DNA from: Prochlorococcus sp. AG-347-K20
Lineage (GTDB): Bacteria; Cyanobacteriota; Cyanobacteriia; PCC-6307; Cyanobiaceae
Assembly (NCBI GenBank): GCA_003281315.1
Contig: QCCH01000006.1
Location: 1-64,000, forward strand
Length of the DNA: 64,000 nucleotides
Reading direction: 5' to 3'
The translations under genes were made by a program, and so were the position numbers. Under the pieces are notes generated by a model. The model made no database searches. It was not told the origin of the DNA and saw nothing but the letters and a program-made list of their open reading frames with translations. This document shows, in pieces, positions 1 to 6,918 of the stretch; the stretch's first letter is position 1, and every line of letters begins with the position of its first letter.

Positions 1-93
1 GATGGTATTACAATTACACCAGGTATCGCATATAAGGAATCTGGACTTGGAGATGTTACTGCTTTTGCAATTAAAACATCATTTAGTTTCTAA
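1..93 (+). CDS. C-terminal end of a probable outer-membrane porin (partial)
   Basis: The window opens inside a reading frame that ends with a TAA at 91-93. The last 30 residues include GIAYKESGLGDVTAFAIKTS and end in Phe-Ser-Phe. Alternating polar and hydrophobic residues with a terminal aromatic residue are typical of the last beta-strand of outer-membrane barrels, where the final Phe is the assembly signal. Cyanobacterial SomA-type porins end this way. A strong terminator follows within 40 bases, which suits an abundantly expressed gene. Only the tail is visible, so the porin call is inference. Confidence 0.5.
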   Translation, partial: DGITITPGIAYKESGLGDVTAFAIKTSFSF

Positions 94-130
94 TTAAATT
101 AGTTTAGTTATTAATTAAAACTACACACTT

Positions 131-161
131 AAAAAGACCTGCCATTAAGGTAGGTCTTTTT
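131..161 (+). terminator. Intrinsic terminator after the porin-like gene
   Basis: A 13-base arm (131-143) pairs with 149-161 across an ATTAA loop, with one G-U pair in the stem, and the 3' arm ends in a T tract. The A-rich 5' arm mirrors the T tract, so it could work in both directions. It lies 37 bases after the stop at 93. Confidence 0.85.
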
Positions 162-275
162 CTTGAAAAATATTTTATTAGTGTTAATTATTTTTTAGAT
201 ATATTTAGGTGAAACTTATTTTTAAAAATATTTAAGTTTGGTAAGCTTGAAAAAAACATGTTTCGTATTAATTGA

Positions 276-422
276 ATGTCTCCAATATTTAAGTGCTTGC
301 TCTGTAGAAAAGATATTGAAAGATCCAAAAAGACTTTTTGGGTTAAAAAAGGTCATCTCTTATGTTCGACTTGTCTGGACAACATGCATTTAGATAAAAA
401 CCTAAAGATAATCAAGATTTAG
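276..422 (+). CDS. 48-residue CxxC...CxxC mini-protein (putative zinc ribbon)
   Basis: ATG at 276, stop TAG at 420-422, 48 residues. Two CxxC pairs, C7/C10 (KCLLCRK) and C30/C33 (LLCSTCLD), are separated by 19 mostly charged residues. This spacing suits a single zinc-ribbon knuckle. The protein is basic and has no membrane segment. An upstream ATG near 259 opens a different five-codon frame that stops at once, so 276 is the only sensible start. I do not recognise a named family. The paired cysteines and the position between a terminator and downstream hairpins support a real gene; a role in nucleic-acid or protein binding would be a guess. Confidence 0.6.
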   Translation: MSPIFKCLLCRKDIERSKKTFWVKKGHLLCSTCLDNMHLDKNLKIIKI

Positions 423-588
423 GAGAGTTTAGAAGTATTTTTTATTAAAGTAGACCTGATCCTATCCAACCAAATAAACCTTGATTTATTATGAGGAGCA
501 TAAAACCATTCATGGAGAGTTAACTGTTAGTTCTTTTAGCAATTTACCGATAATTCATGAGAATTTGATTAATATTTTGAGTATTAAA

Positions 589-648
589 AAAAAATCCTTG
601 AGGTCTGAAGAAATTAAAAAATAATTTCTTATTACTCAAGAATTTTTT
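589..648. other. Nested two-part hairpin, possible ncRNA or terminator
   Basis: An outer stem of 14 positions (589-602 with 635-648, one C-A mismatch) encloses a perfect 9-bp inner stem (608-616 with 622-630). A T7 run forms the end of the outer 3' arm, so the element could end transcription rightward. The A run at the 5' side makes the reverse direction also possible. Two stacked stems in 60 bases are more than a simple terminator needs. Confidence 0.5.
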
Positions 649-657
649 TGATGGTTG

Positions 658-678
658 TAATCTAATGGAATTAGATTA
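658..678. repeat. Perfect 9-bp inverted repeat
   Basis: TAATCTAAT and ATTAGATTA are perfect reverse complements separated by GGA. It sits between the nested hairpin at 589-648 and the terminator at 688-713. As RNA it would make a tight hairpin with a 3-base loop; as DNA it could be a dyad operator. There is no direct evidence for either. Confidence 0.4.
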
Positions 679-687
679 GGTAAATTT

Positions 688-713
688 ATGACTTTATAAT
701 AAAGTCATTTTTT
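688..713 (+). terminator. Intrinsic terminator ahead of hli
   Basis: A perfect 9-bp stem, ATGACTTTA (688-696) with TAAAGTCAT (700-708), has a TAA loop and is followed by T through 713. The T tract follows only in the rightward direction, so this ends a rightward transcript: either that of the 276-422 gene or an unannotated small RNA. It lies 12 bases beyond the stop of the leftward hli gene. Confidence 0.7.
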
Positions 714-724
714 GTAGGTAAATC

Positions 725-832
725 TTAGAACCAACCAGGTATGATTTGTCCAGTAGTAACATAGGCTCCCACTGCTGCGACGAAACCTAACATTGCTGCC
801 CATCCATTAAAACGTTCTGCTTCAGGTGTCAT
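725..832 (-). CDS. hli: High-light-inducible protein (short single-helix Hlip)
   Basis: 35 residues, ATG at 832 and TAA at 725-727. It carries the single chlorophyll-binding helix of the LHC superfamily: E6, N9 and the stretch ERFNGWAAMLGFVAAVGAY, followed by TTGQIIPGWF at the C-terminus. The usual NGR of the helix is NGW here. Hlips bind chlorophyll and carotenoid in thylakoids and dissipate excess energy or protect photosystem II during assembly. Most Hlips are 60-100 residues, so this belongs to the very short forms common in Prochlorococcus and consists of little more than the helix. It has a promoter-like sequence about 30 bases upstream and no obvious Shine-Dalgarno sequence. Confidence 0.9.
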   Translation of the reverse strand: MTPEAERFNGWAAMLGFVAAVGAYVTTGQIIPGWF

Positions 833-1310
833 GATTTTAAAAATGTAAGATATGTGAATTATTGTAACAGCATTTATGAAGGTTTGTAAAGTAAATTTTT
901 AAAATTTTTAGGAAATAGCTTAAGTTACCAAAAAAGTTGCGATAACGTAGCAATAGTGAGACATAAATGTATTGTTAATTTTGTTTCTTTACTTGGTGAT
1001 CCCTGTAGGAGTTTATTTCTAATATTTCATCATTTGTAAAGGCAGGTATGACATCAAATTAAGTTATGATCTTCTTTAAGTTATTACCGACATAATACAT
1101 TTTTTTATCTTCAGAGTTTTGTAGATAAAGTTCCAGTTATTAAGGAAGTATTAATAAATTTGTTAATGTTTGATAATTTAAGAAATTCAAATTATTAATT
1201 TGTTGAGATCTACAATTCCTTGGCTTTTTGGGAAAATAATAGATAAGCTATTTTCTCGTGATTAAAGAGTTAAACTTTTGTTTTAAATCTATTCGTGCTA
1301 ATTAAAAAAA
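833..1310. other. Intergenic stretch with no recognised gene
   Basis: Apart from the hli promoter at 861-890, I see no supportable gene here. The longest frames I traced on either strand are 10-13 codons. No strong GC hairpin and no family RNA that I recognise is visible. The A tract at 1304-1310 belongs to the tRNA-Lys terminator when read leftward. Confidence 0.5.
861..890 (-). promoter_or_regulatory. Candidate promoter of hli
   Basis: Reading leftward, TTTACA (885-890) and TACAAT (861-866) are separated by 18 bases, each one mismatch from the sigma-70 consensus. The predicted start lies about 20-25 bases before the ATG. TTTACA and an overlapping GTTACA (863-868) resemble the TTACA half-sites bound by the cyanobacterial regulator RpaB, but they are 22 bases apart instead of the usual 10. 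Confidence 0.45.
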
Positions 1311-1427
1311 TGTACTCAATTTAAATAAAAAAATGTGGGTCGCCTGAGATTCGAACTCAGGACCAGCCGGTTAAAAGCCGGATGCTCTACCGCTGAGCTA
1401 GCGACCCATTTTGTAAAATTGAGTACA
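1311..1427 (-). repeat. Perfect 12-bp inverted repeat framing tRNA-Lys; 3' arm plus T tract is a terminator
   Basis: TGTACTCAATTT (1311-1322) and AAATTGAGTACA (1416-1427) are perfect reverse complements lying on either side of the tRNA. In the leftward transcript the 5' leader would pair with the 3' trailer, and seven U (A tract 1304-1310) follow at once. This makes an intrinsic terminator whose two arms bracket the whole tRNA, or a processing stem. Confidence 0.7.
1336..1407 (-). tRNA. tRNA-Lys (anticodon TTT)
   Basis: Read leftward, GGGTCGC (1407-1401) pairs with GCGACCC (1343-1337) as the acceptor stem, with discriminator A at 1336. The D arm is GCTC...GAGC. The anticodon loop is CTTTTAA with TTT, and the T arm is CTGAG-TTCGAAT-CTCAG. 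Four of five anticodon-stem pairs are Watson-Crick; the top 27-43 pair is U-C. CCA is not encoded. It decodes both Lys codons, which are heavily used in this A-rich genome. A 12-bp inverted repeat frames the gene. Confidence 0.97.
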
Positions 1428-1433
1428 TATGGA

Positions 1434-1462
1434 ATTATCCCTTTTTAAGGTAAAAAAAACAA
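1434..1462 (-). promoter_or_regulatory. Candidate promoter of tRNA-Lys
   Basis: Leftward GATAAT (1434-1439) differs from TATAAT at one base. The -35 equivalent, TTGTTT at 1457-1462 with 17-base spacing, is weak. The -10 box ends 7 bases before the outer end of the inverted repeat at 1427, so transcription would begin at or near the first base of the repeat arm. Confidence 0.5.
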
Positions 1463-1536
1463 CTTTTTATCTCAAGTTGAACAATAGAAAAACAATTCTT
1501 AACTTATGAAATAAAAAATTAAAATTTCTCTCTAAA

Positions 1537-1565
1537 TTTACAGTTAAAAGTTAAAATGATTTAAT
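1537..1565 (+). promoter_or_regulatory. Candidate promoter of psbY
   Basis: TTTACA (1537-1542) and TTTAAT (1560-1565), each one mismatch from consensus, are separated by 17 bases. They lie about 20 bases before the psbY ATG. Chance matches are frequent in DNA this A+T-rich. Confidence 0.35.
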
Positions 1566-1584
1566 TAATAATAAGATTTTTAAA

Positions 1585-1701
1585 ATGCTTAGAACAATTG
1601 TAGTTTTTGCACCCATTATCGCCGCTTTAGCTTGGGTTATATTCAATATACAAAAACCAGCAAGAGAGCAATTCAATAGGGACTTTTTGGGCAAGGATTA
1701 A
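1585..1701 (+). CDS. psbY: Photosystem II protein PsbY
   Basis: 38 residues with ATG at 1585 and TAA at 1699-1701. One transmembrane helix (about residues 4-22, [20 protein letters not shown]) is followed by a charged tail rich in Arg, Asp and Lys. Length, single helix and the motif [11 protein letters not shown] match the small cyanobacterial PsbY subunit, which sits at the edge of photosystem II near cytochrome b559 and is not essential. It ends only 6 bases before the TTG start of trmFO, so the two are probably cotranscribed. Confidence 0.8.
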
Positions 1702-1707
1702 TCCAAT

Positions 1708-3120
1708 TTGTTAGATAAAGAAGTAATAGTTATTGGTGCTGGACTCGCAGGATCTGAAGCTGCATGGCAAATAGCAAATTCTGGTGTACCAGTCAAACTA
1801 GTTGAAATGAGGCCTATCAAATCAACTCCAGCTCATCATACGGGTGAATTTGGAGAATTGGTTTGTAGTAATAGTTTTGGAGCTTTAAGTCCTGATAGAG
1901 CTGCAGGTTTATTGCAAAAAGAACTTAGAATTTTTAAATCATTGATAGTTCAAACAGCAGACAAATTTGCTGTACCAGCAGGTGGTGCTCTGGCTGTTGA
2001 TAGATCTAAATTTAGTATCGCTTTATCTGATGCTTTATCTAATCATCCTCTTGTTGAAATTAAGAGATTTGAACAATTGGATCTCCCAAGCAAAGAAAAT
2101 ATAACGATCCTCGCAACTGGTCCATTAACTGCTGATGAATTGTCTTTTAAAATTCAAGCTTTTACAGGTATCGATGCGTGTCATTTTTTTGATGCCGCTA
2201 GTCCAATTATTTATGGAGATACTATTGATCAAGAAATTGTATTTAAAGCTAGTAGGTACGACAAGGGAGATCCGGCATATCTAAATTGTCCTATGAATAA
2301 AAATGATTATATCCATTTCAGAAATGAACTAATAGAAGGAGAACAAGCTAATTTAAAAGACTTTGAAAAAGAGTCAGCTAATTTCTTTGAAGCTTGCTTA
2401 CCAATTGAAGAAATTGCTAGAAGAGGAGTTGATACTATGAGATACGGACCATTGAAATCTATTGGGTTATGGAATCCAAAATGGGGAGATTTATTTGATA
2501 GGGAAAATAGATTGAAAAAGAGACCTCATGCAGTTGTCCAATTAAGAAAAGAAGATTTAGAAGGAAAATTGCTAAATATGGTAGGTTTTCAAACTAACCT
2601 CAAATGGTCCGAGCAAAAAAGAATATTTAGGATGATTCCTGGTTTAGAAAAGGCTGAGTTTGTACGTTTTGGAGTAATGCATAGAAATACGTTTTTAGAA
2701 TCTCCAAAATTACTTTTACCGACATTGCAATTTATGAAAAGAGAAAATCTTTTTGCTGCGGGTCAAATAGCTGGTACTGAAGGTTATGCAGCAGCAGCAG
2801 CAGGGGGCTTGCTTGCAGGAATAAATGCATCCTTATTAGCTAAGGGTAAAAAACCAGTAAGTTTTCCTGATGAATCAATGATTGGTTCTCTTGTAAATTT
2901 TATCAGTAATAAAAATCAAATATTGTCTAATCAGAAAAAGAATAAATTCCAACCAATGCCTGCTTCATTTGGTTTGGTTCCAGAACTAACTAAAAGAATA
3001 AAAGATAAAAGATTAAGGTACAAAGCTTATCAAGAAAGATCTACAGAAGTCTTGAATGACTTTAAAAATACACTAGATTCTTATTTTGAAAAAGACCACT
3101 TACTTAGCAAAATTTACTAA
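1708..3120 (+). CDS. trmFO: TrmFO, folate-dependent tRNA (uracil-54) methyltransferase
   Basis: 470 residues, starting at a TTG 6 bases after psbY. An N-terminal FAD-binding fold is shown by [14 protein letters not shown] (residues 7-20). The motif [11 protein letters not shown] places a Cys at residue 53, the position of the catalytic Cys53 described for the Bacillus enzyme. [16 protein letters not shown] near the C-terminal half is the second FAD-contacting motif of the GidA/TrmFO family. The enzyme uses methylenetetrahydrofolate and FADH2 to make ribothymidine at position 54 of tRNAs. The length fits TrmFO (about 440-470) rather than the longer MnmG. No ATG lies close upstream in frame, hence the TTG. 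Confidence 0.93.
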   Translation: MLDKEVIVIGAGLAGSEAAWQIANSGVPVKLVEMRPIKSTPAHHTGEFGELVCSNSFGALSPDRAAGLLQKELRIFKSLIVQTADKFAVPAGGALAVDRSKFSIALSDALSNHPLVEIKRFEQLDLPSKENITILATGPLTADELSFKIQAFTGIDACHFFDAASPIIYGDTIDQEIVFKASRYDKGDPAYLNCPMNKNDYIHFRNELIEGEQANLKDFEKESANFFEACLPIEEIARRGVDTMRYGPLKSIGLWNPKWGDLFDRENRLKKRPHAVVQLRKEDLEGKLLNMVGFQTNLKWSEQKRIFRMIPGLEKAEFVRFGVMHRNTFLESPKLLLPTLQFMKRENLFAAGQIAGTEGYAAAAAGGLLAGINASLLAKGKKPVSFPDESMIGSLVNFISNKNQILSNQKKNKFQPMPASFGLVPELTKRIKDKRLRYKAYQERSTEVLNDFKNTLDSYFEKDHLLSKIY

Positions 3121-3143
3121 GATTAATTATCAGAGATCCAAAA

Positions 3144-4688
3144 ATGGAATTAAATAAGGAAAATTTCGATGCAATTATTATTGGCTCAGGAATTGGGGGC
3201 TTAGTAACTGCTTCACAATTGGCGGCGAAAGGAGCTCAAGTATTAGTTCTTGAAAAATATATTATTCCAGGCGGGAGTGGAGGCTCTTTTAAGAGGAAAG
3301 GCTATACCTTTGATGTTGGCGCTTCAATGATATTCGGATTTGGAGAGAAAGGTTATACCAATTTATTAACTCGTGCTTTGAAAGATGTAAATGAAAAATG
3401 TGAAACTATTCCCGATCCTGTTCAACTGGAATATCACTTGCCACATAACTTTACTATTTCTGTAGACAAAAATTATGAGCAATTTATAAGCAAATTATCA
3501 GCTAGTTTCCCCAAGGAAAAAAAAGGTATCAAGAAATTCTATGATACTTGTGCAAGTGTATTTAGATGCTTAGATTCAATGCCTCTTTTATCAATAGAGG
3601 ATCCAAGTTATCTTTTTAAAGTTTTCTTTAAATCTCCATTATCCTGTTTAGGGTTAGCTAGATGGTTACCAGCAAATGCGGGAGATGTTGCGAGAAAGTT
3701 TATAAAAGATCCTGAACTTTTAAAATTTATCGATATCGAATGTTTTTGTTGGTCTGTAATGCCAGCTCTAAAAACCCCTATGATTAATGCGGGAATGGTA
3801 TTTACAGATAGGCATGCTGGGGGGATAAATTATCCAAAAGGAGGAGTTGGAACGATAGCAGAGAAGTTTGTTTCTGGTATTGAAAAATTTGGAGGAAAAG
3901 TTAGATATAAAGCCAATGTAACTGAAATCCTCTTAAAAGATGAGAAAGCGGTAGGAGTCAAGCTCTCAAATGGGGAAGAGATATATTCAAATATTATTGT
4001 ATCTAACTCAACTAGATGGGATACATTTGGGTTAAAAGATAATACTAAAGGATTAATTTCTAGTAAAAACGTGCCAAAAAGTGAATATAAGTGGTCTGAA
4101 ACTTATAAACCCTCACCTTCTTTTGTTTCGATTCACCTTGGAGTAGAAAAAAATATAATATCCGATAATATTAATTGTCATCATATAATCGTTGAAAATT
4201 GGGATGAATTAGAAAGCGAAAAGGGAGTTATTTTTATTTCTATACCTACTTTGCTTGACTCGTCTTTAGCTCCAGAAGGTAAACATATAGTACATGCATT
4301 TACTCCTTCTTCGATGAGTGAATGGGAAGGCCTATCAAGGAAAGAATATTTGCAAAAGAAAGAAAAATATTTTTCATTTCTTATTGAAAAAATATCAACT
4401 ATTCTTCCTAATCTTGAACAAAATATTGATCACAAAGAAATTGGTACTCCCAAAACTCATAAAAAGTTTCTTGGAAGATATCAAGGTAGTTATGGGCCAA
4501 TTCCTAGTAAAAAGTTGCTGGGACTTTTGCCAATGCCTTTCAATACTACAAAAATTCAAAACCTTTATTGTGTAGGGGATTCATGCTTCCCTGGTCAAGG
4601 CCTAAATGCAGTTGCTTTTAGTGGATATGCATGTGCACACAAAATAGGTGCAAAGTTAAACATAAACAGTTTTAAATTGCCCGACTAA
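3144..4688 (+). CDS. crtH: Carotene isomerase (CRTISO family)
   Basis: 514 residues. The N-terminal dinucleotide-binding motif IIIGSGIGGLVTASQLA is followed by LEKYIIPGGSGGSFKRKGY and FDVGASMIFG, signatures of the CrtI/CRTISO flavoproteins. The C-terminal NLYCVGDSCFPGQGLNAVAF is the typical FAD motif of this group. CrtH converts poly-cis lycopene made by the phytoene/zeta-carotene desaturase route to the all-trans form that lycopene cyclases use. The crtL-b cyclase is also in this window (59079-60290). Length matches cyanobacterial CrtH (about 500) and the start has no competing upstream codon nearby. It follows trmFO after 23 bases. Confidence 0.88.
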   Translation: MELNKENFDAIIIGSGIGGLVTASQLAAKGAQVLVLEKYIIPGGSGGSFKRKGYTFDVGASMIFGFGEKGYTNLLTRALKDVNEKCETIPDPVQLEYHLPHNFTISVDKNYEQFISKLSASFPKEKKGIKKFYDTCASVFRCLDSMPLLSIEDPSYLFKVFFKSPLSCLGLARWLPANAGDVARKFIKDPELLKFIDIECFCWSVMPALKTPMINAGMVFTDRHAGGINYPKGGVGTIAEKFVSGIEKFGGKVRYKANVTEILLKDEKAVGVKLSNGEEIYSNIIVSNSTRWDTFGLKDNTKGLISSKNVPKSEYKWSETYKPSPSFVSIHLGVEKNIISDNINCHHIIVENWDELESEKGVIFISIPTLLDSSLAPEGKHIVHAFTPSSMSEWEGLSRKEYLQKKEKYFSFLIEKISTILPNLEQNIDHKEIGTPKTHKKFLGRYQGSYGPIPSKKLLGLLPMPFNTTKIQNLYCVGDSCFPGQGLNAVAFSGYACAHKIGAKLNINSFKLPD

Positions 4689-4703
4689 AATGAACCTTTT
4701 GAA

Positions 4704-5210
4704 ATGATAGAAAAATTTAAAACTCTTTTTTTTGTGAAAAGTTCGTTAATTTCTCTTTATTTAGCGCTTACAATTCCTATCCCCTTTGTCTCAGTTGATA
4801 GTTTGAAAATCATCTCAATTATTACATTCGTCTTAGGCCTTTATTTAATAATAAATATTACAAGTGATTATGTAGAAACTTGCGATAATAAAATTTCTTA
4901 TAAAACAAGCTTTATTTGTAAAACCTTTGGAAAAAAAAATTGGGAGATTTCGTGGAAGGATATTAAGTTAATCAAATCTTTGCCAACTAGTCAGGGAAGT
5001 AAAGTTTATTACTTTAATACTTATGAAGGTGAAAACTTTCTTGTCCCGCAAAGGGTGGAAAATTTCGAAAAATTTGTATTAATTGTTTCAAAGAATACTG
5101 ATATTGCTATTGATAAGATTTCTTACATATCACCATTATGGACGTATAAATTACTGACATTTCTATCAGTTTTGATGATTGTTGGTGAACTTTTTGCTTT
5201 TCTAAATTAA
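4704..5210 (+). CDS. Small membrane protein of unknown function
   Basis: 168 residues. Hydrophobic stretches cover about residues 12-54, enough for two closely spaced helices, and about 147-166. The middle (about 55-145) is soluble, with a beta-rich pattern (KISYKTSFICKTFG, WKDIKLIKSL, VYYFNTYEGENFLVPQ) resembling bacterial PH-like domains; that resemblance is only by eye. It starts 15 bases after crtH and is likely in the same transcript. Its stop shares a TTAA with the stop of the convergent response regulator gene. I do not recognise a named family. Confidence 0.7.
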   Translation: MIEKFKTLFFVKSSLISLYLALTIPIPFVSVDSLKIISIITFVLGLYLIINITSDYVETCDNKISYKTSFICKTFGKKNWEISWKDIKLIKSLPTSQGSKVYYFNTYEGENFLVPQRVENFEKFVLIVSKNTDIAIDKISYISPLWTYKLLTFLSVLMIVGELFAFLN

Positions 5211-5944
5211 ATATTATCAACACTGAAACGATAGCCTTGTTGTCTAACTGTGGTTATTCCCCCACCTTCTCCCAATCCAGCCTGTTCTAATTTTCTCCTC
5301 AAAGTTAATACCTGAGTATCTACAGATCTTGGACCTCCACTGAAGGGCGGCCATGCCATCCTCAAAAGCTCTTGACGACTTCTTACCATTCCTGGTGGCA
5401 TCAAAAGAGCGCAAAGCAGTGCGAATTCCCTAGGGCTTAATTCTACGGGCTTCTCGCTAAGGGTAACTTGTCTTAGAAGAAGATGGACTTCTAAAGGTCC
5501 AACCTCAACCTTTTCTTGTAATCCTATCCTTCCCCTTTTTAAGAGAGTTCTGCATCGTGCTGCAAGCTCTTCGAGTCCAAAAGGTTTTCTGAGAACATCA
5601 TCTGCTCCTTCATCTAAAAGATTTACTAATGCTTCAACACCTGATCTTGCCGTTAAAACTATGACTGAAGACCCCAGTTGTTGGGCTAGTCTCATTGCAG
5701 TATTCTGCTCTAGGATTTCTGCGCTAACTAATAAGTCAGGGGATTGTTCTCTGCATAAGTCAATAGCTTCTGCAGCTGTACCTACTGCTGCAGCTAAATG
5801 GCCATCTTGGCGAAGCCTTTGCACAAGTACTGTTCTAAGTGTGGGGTGAGGTTCAACAACTAGAACTCTTGACGGGGTTTGAGAGCTCGTAGGCAATTGT
5901 GAACTGCCAGGAGTTGAAGCTAAGATTTGCTCAGTTGATTGCAT
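5207..5944 (-). CDS. OmpR-type response regulator with an atypical receiver lacking the phospho-Asp
   Basis: 245 residues: a 25-residue Ser/Thr/Pro-rich N-terminus, a receiver domain (about 26-140) and a winged-helix DNA-binding domain (about 145-243, with LSPREFALLCALL and VDTQVLTLRRKL). The receiver keeps Thr98 (VLTAR) and Lys120 (LRKPF). The acidic pair after strand 1 is reduced to Glu31-Pro32, and the phospho-acceptor Asp after strand 3 is replaced by Ala75 (PDLLVSAEIL). It therefore probably acts without canonical phosphorylation, like other atypical cyanobacterial regulators such as NblR, though I cannot assign it to one. G+C is well above its neighbours. It is transcribed divergently from the gene at 6031. 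Confidence 0.85.
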   Translation of the reverse strand: MQSTEQILASTPGSSQLPTSSQTPSRVLVVEPHPTLRTVLVQRLRQDGHLAAAVGTAAEAIDLCREQSPDLLVSAEILEQNTAMRLAQQLGSSVIVLTARSGVEALVNLLDEGADDVLRKPFGLEELAARCRTLLKRGRIGLQEKVEVGPLEVHLLLRQVTLSEKPVELSPREFALLCALLMPPGMVRSRQELLRMAWPPFSGGPRSVDTQVLTLRRKLEQAGLGEGGGITTVRQQGYRFSVDNI

Positions 5945-6030
5945 TCTTAATTACTGTTTGGCCAGGCAATTTTTGATTGTCTTTAATAAGGTATAACAAA
6001 TGCTAAATAAAAATCAGGATTTATAGAATT

Positions 6031-6300
6031 ATGACATCATTTGAAAACCCCAAAGCAATTCGTCACTTTCAGTCAATTTGCGATAGTTGCCAGGACTTAG
6101 TTACTCGTTTTCATACGCCATCTGATCTTAAATTATATAGTGATGGTTATCTCCAAGCATTAAGGAATTGCAGTGGTTTAGAGCAAAAAGATCAAGAGAA
6201 ATTAGAAAGACTAATTGAAAGATGGATTTTAGATCCGTCAAGTTTTATTGATCCAGATGGAGATGGAAATAAAGGTTTTTTTGATAAAAAAAGTATTTAA
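6031..6300 (+). CDS. Cyanobacterial conserved protein, DUF6761-like
   Basis: 89 residues, ATG start, no signal peptide or membrane segment. The pattern AIRHFQSICDSC...LKLYSDGYLQALRNCSGL...KLERLIERWILDPSSF matches my memory of the small helical DUF6761 family, which is widespread in cyanobacteria and has no known function. The C-terminus ends with an Asp/Gly-rich stretch (DPDGDGNKGF) that looks like a single calcium-loop sequence but is not paired. It is divergent from the response regulator across 86 bases. Confidence 0.65.
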   Translation: MTSFENPKAIRHFQSICDSCQDLVTRFHTPSDLKLYSDGYLQALRNCSGLEQKDQEKLERLIERWILDPSSFIDPDGDGNKGFFDKKSI

Positions 6301-6348
6301 AATATTAATTTTTATTAATCAATACAGTATTTATACTCACTAATTATC

Positions 6349-6672
6349 TTAAGACGCTAATTCAATTTCTATTTTTTCTTTAAGAGATCCAGAGTTGTAC
6401 ATCTCAATAAGAATGTCTGATCCACCAAGAAATTCGCCTTTTAAGTAAACTTGAGGAATTGTTGGCCAATCTGAATATTCTTTGATACCTTCTCTTAAAG
6501 CGAAATCACTTAAAACATCAAAAGTGCCAAATTCTACGCCTAAGGAATTTAGTATTTGAACTACATTATTGGAAAAACCGCATTGAGGCATTAATTTTGT
6601 CCCTTTCATGAAAACCATCACTGGATTAGAGTCAATCAGTTTTTGTATTTTATCTTTTGTTAGGTTGTCCAT
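6349..6672 (-). CDS. grxD: Monothiol glutaredoxin (CGFS type, Grx4)
   Basis: 107 residues. The single-cysteine active site CGFS is at residues 31-34, preceded by [13 protein letters not shown] and followed by [20 protein letters not shown], the glutathione-binding and GG-D motifs of the family. CGFS glutaredoxins bind a [2Fe-2S] cluster as glutathione-bridged dimers or as a heterodimer with BolA, and act in iron-sulfur trafficking and iron sensing rather than thiol reduction. A bolA gene lies 3 bases upstream in the same transcript, which supports that role. Confidence 0.95.
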   Translation of the reverse strand: MDNLTKDKIQKLIDSNPVMVFMKGTKLMPQCGFSNNVVQILNSLGVEFGTFDVLSDFALREGIKEYSDWPTIPQVYLKGEFLGGSDILIEMYNSGSLKEKIEIELAS

Positions 6673-6675
6673 AAT

Positions 6676-6906
6676 TCAATTTGGAGTTTCTGTTTTTAAA
6701 GCCAGTGCATGGATAGCCTCTGAAGCTAATTCTTCCTTCAAAGCAGAATACACTAGCTGGTGTTGTTTAACTAATGATAATCCATTGAATTCAGATGCAA
6801 TTACAGTTACTTGCAAATGATCATTTCCCTTGAGGTTTTCAACAAATACTTGGGAACTTGGGATTTTTTTAGTGATTAATTTAATAACTTCTTTTTTCGT
6901 AATCAT
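6676..6906 (-). CDS. bolA: BolA family protein
   Basis: 76 residues. The small KH-like fold is shown by LKGNDHLQVTVIASEFNGLSLVKQHQLVYSAL, with an HxxVY-type His in the helix that in BolA partners helps bind the shared [2Fe-2S] cluster. A short BolA like this belongs to the YrbA/BolA2-like set. It sits 3 bases before grxD, with the two coding for a likely BolA-Grx complex. The upstream gene (6919-7434) ends 12 bases before this start, so all three are probably cotranscribed. Confidence 0.9.
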   Translation of the reverse strand: MITKKEVIKLITKKIPSSQVFVENLKGNDHLQVTVIASEFNGLSLVKQHQLVYSALKEELASEAIHALALKTETPN

Positions 6907-6918
6907 AATAAATTTTAA

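Larger units (their letters stand above)
423..724. other. Gene-free stretch rich in RNA-hairpin sequences
   Basis: About 300 bases with no convincing reading frame on either strand. The first half (423-585) shows no structure I can name. The second half holds three consecutive hairpins: a nested two-part stem (589-648), a 9-bp stem with a 3-base loop (658-678) and a T-tailed terminator (688-713). The region could be the long 3' UTR of the mini-protein gene or could encode a small RNA. Confidence 0.5.
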
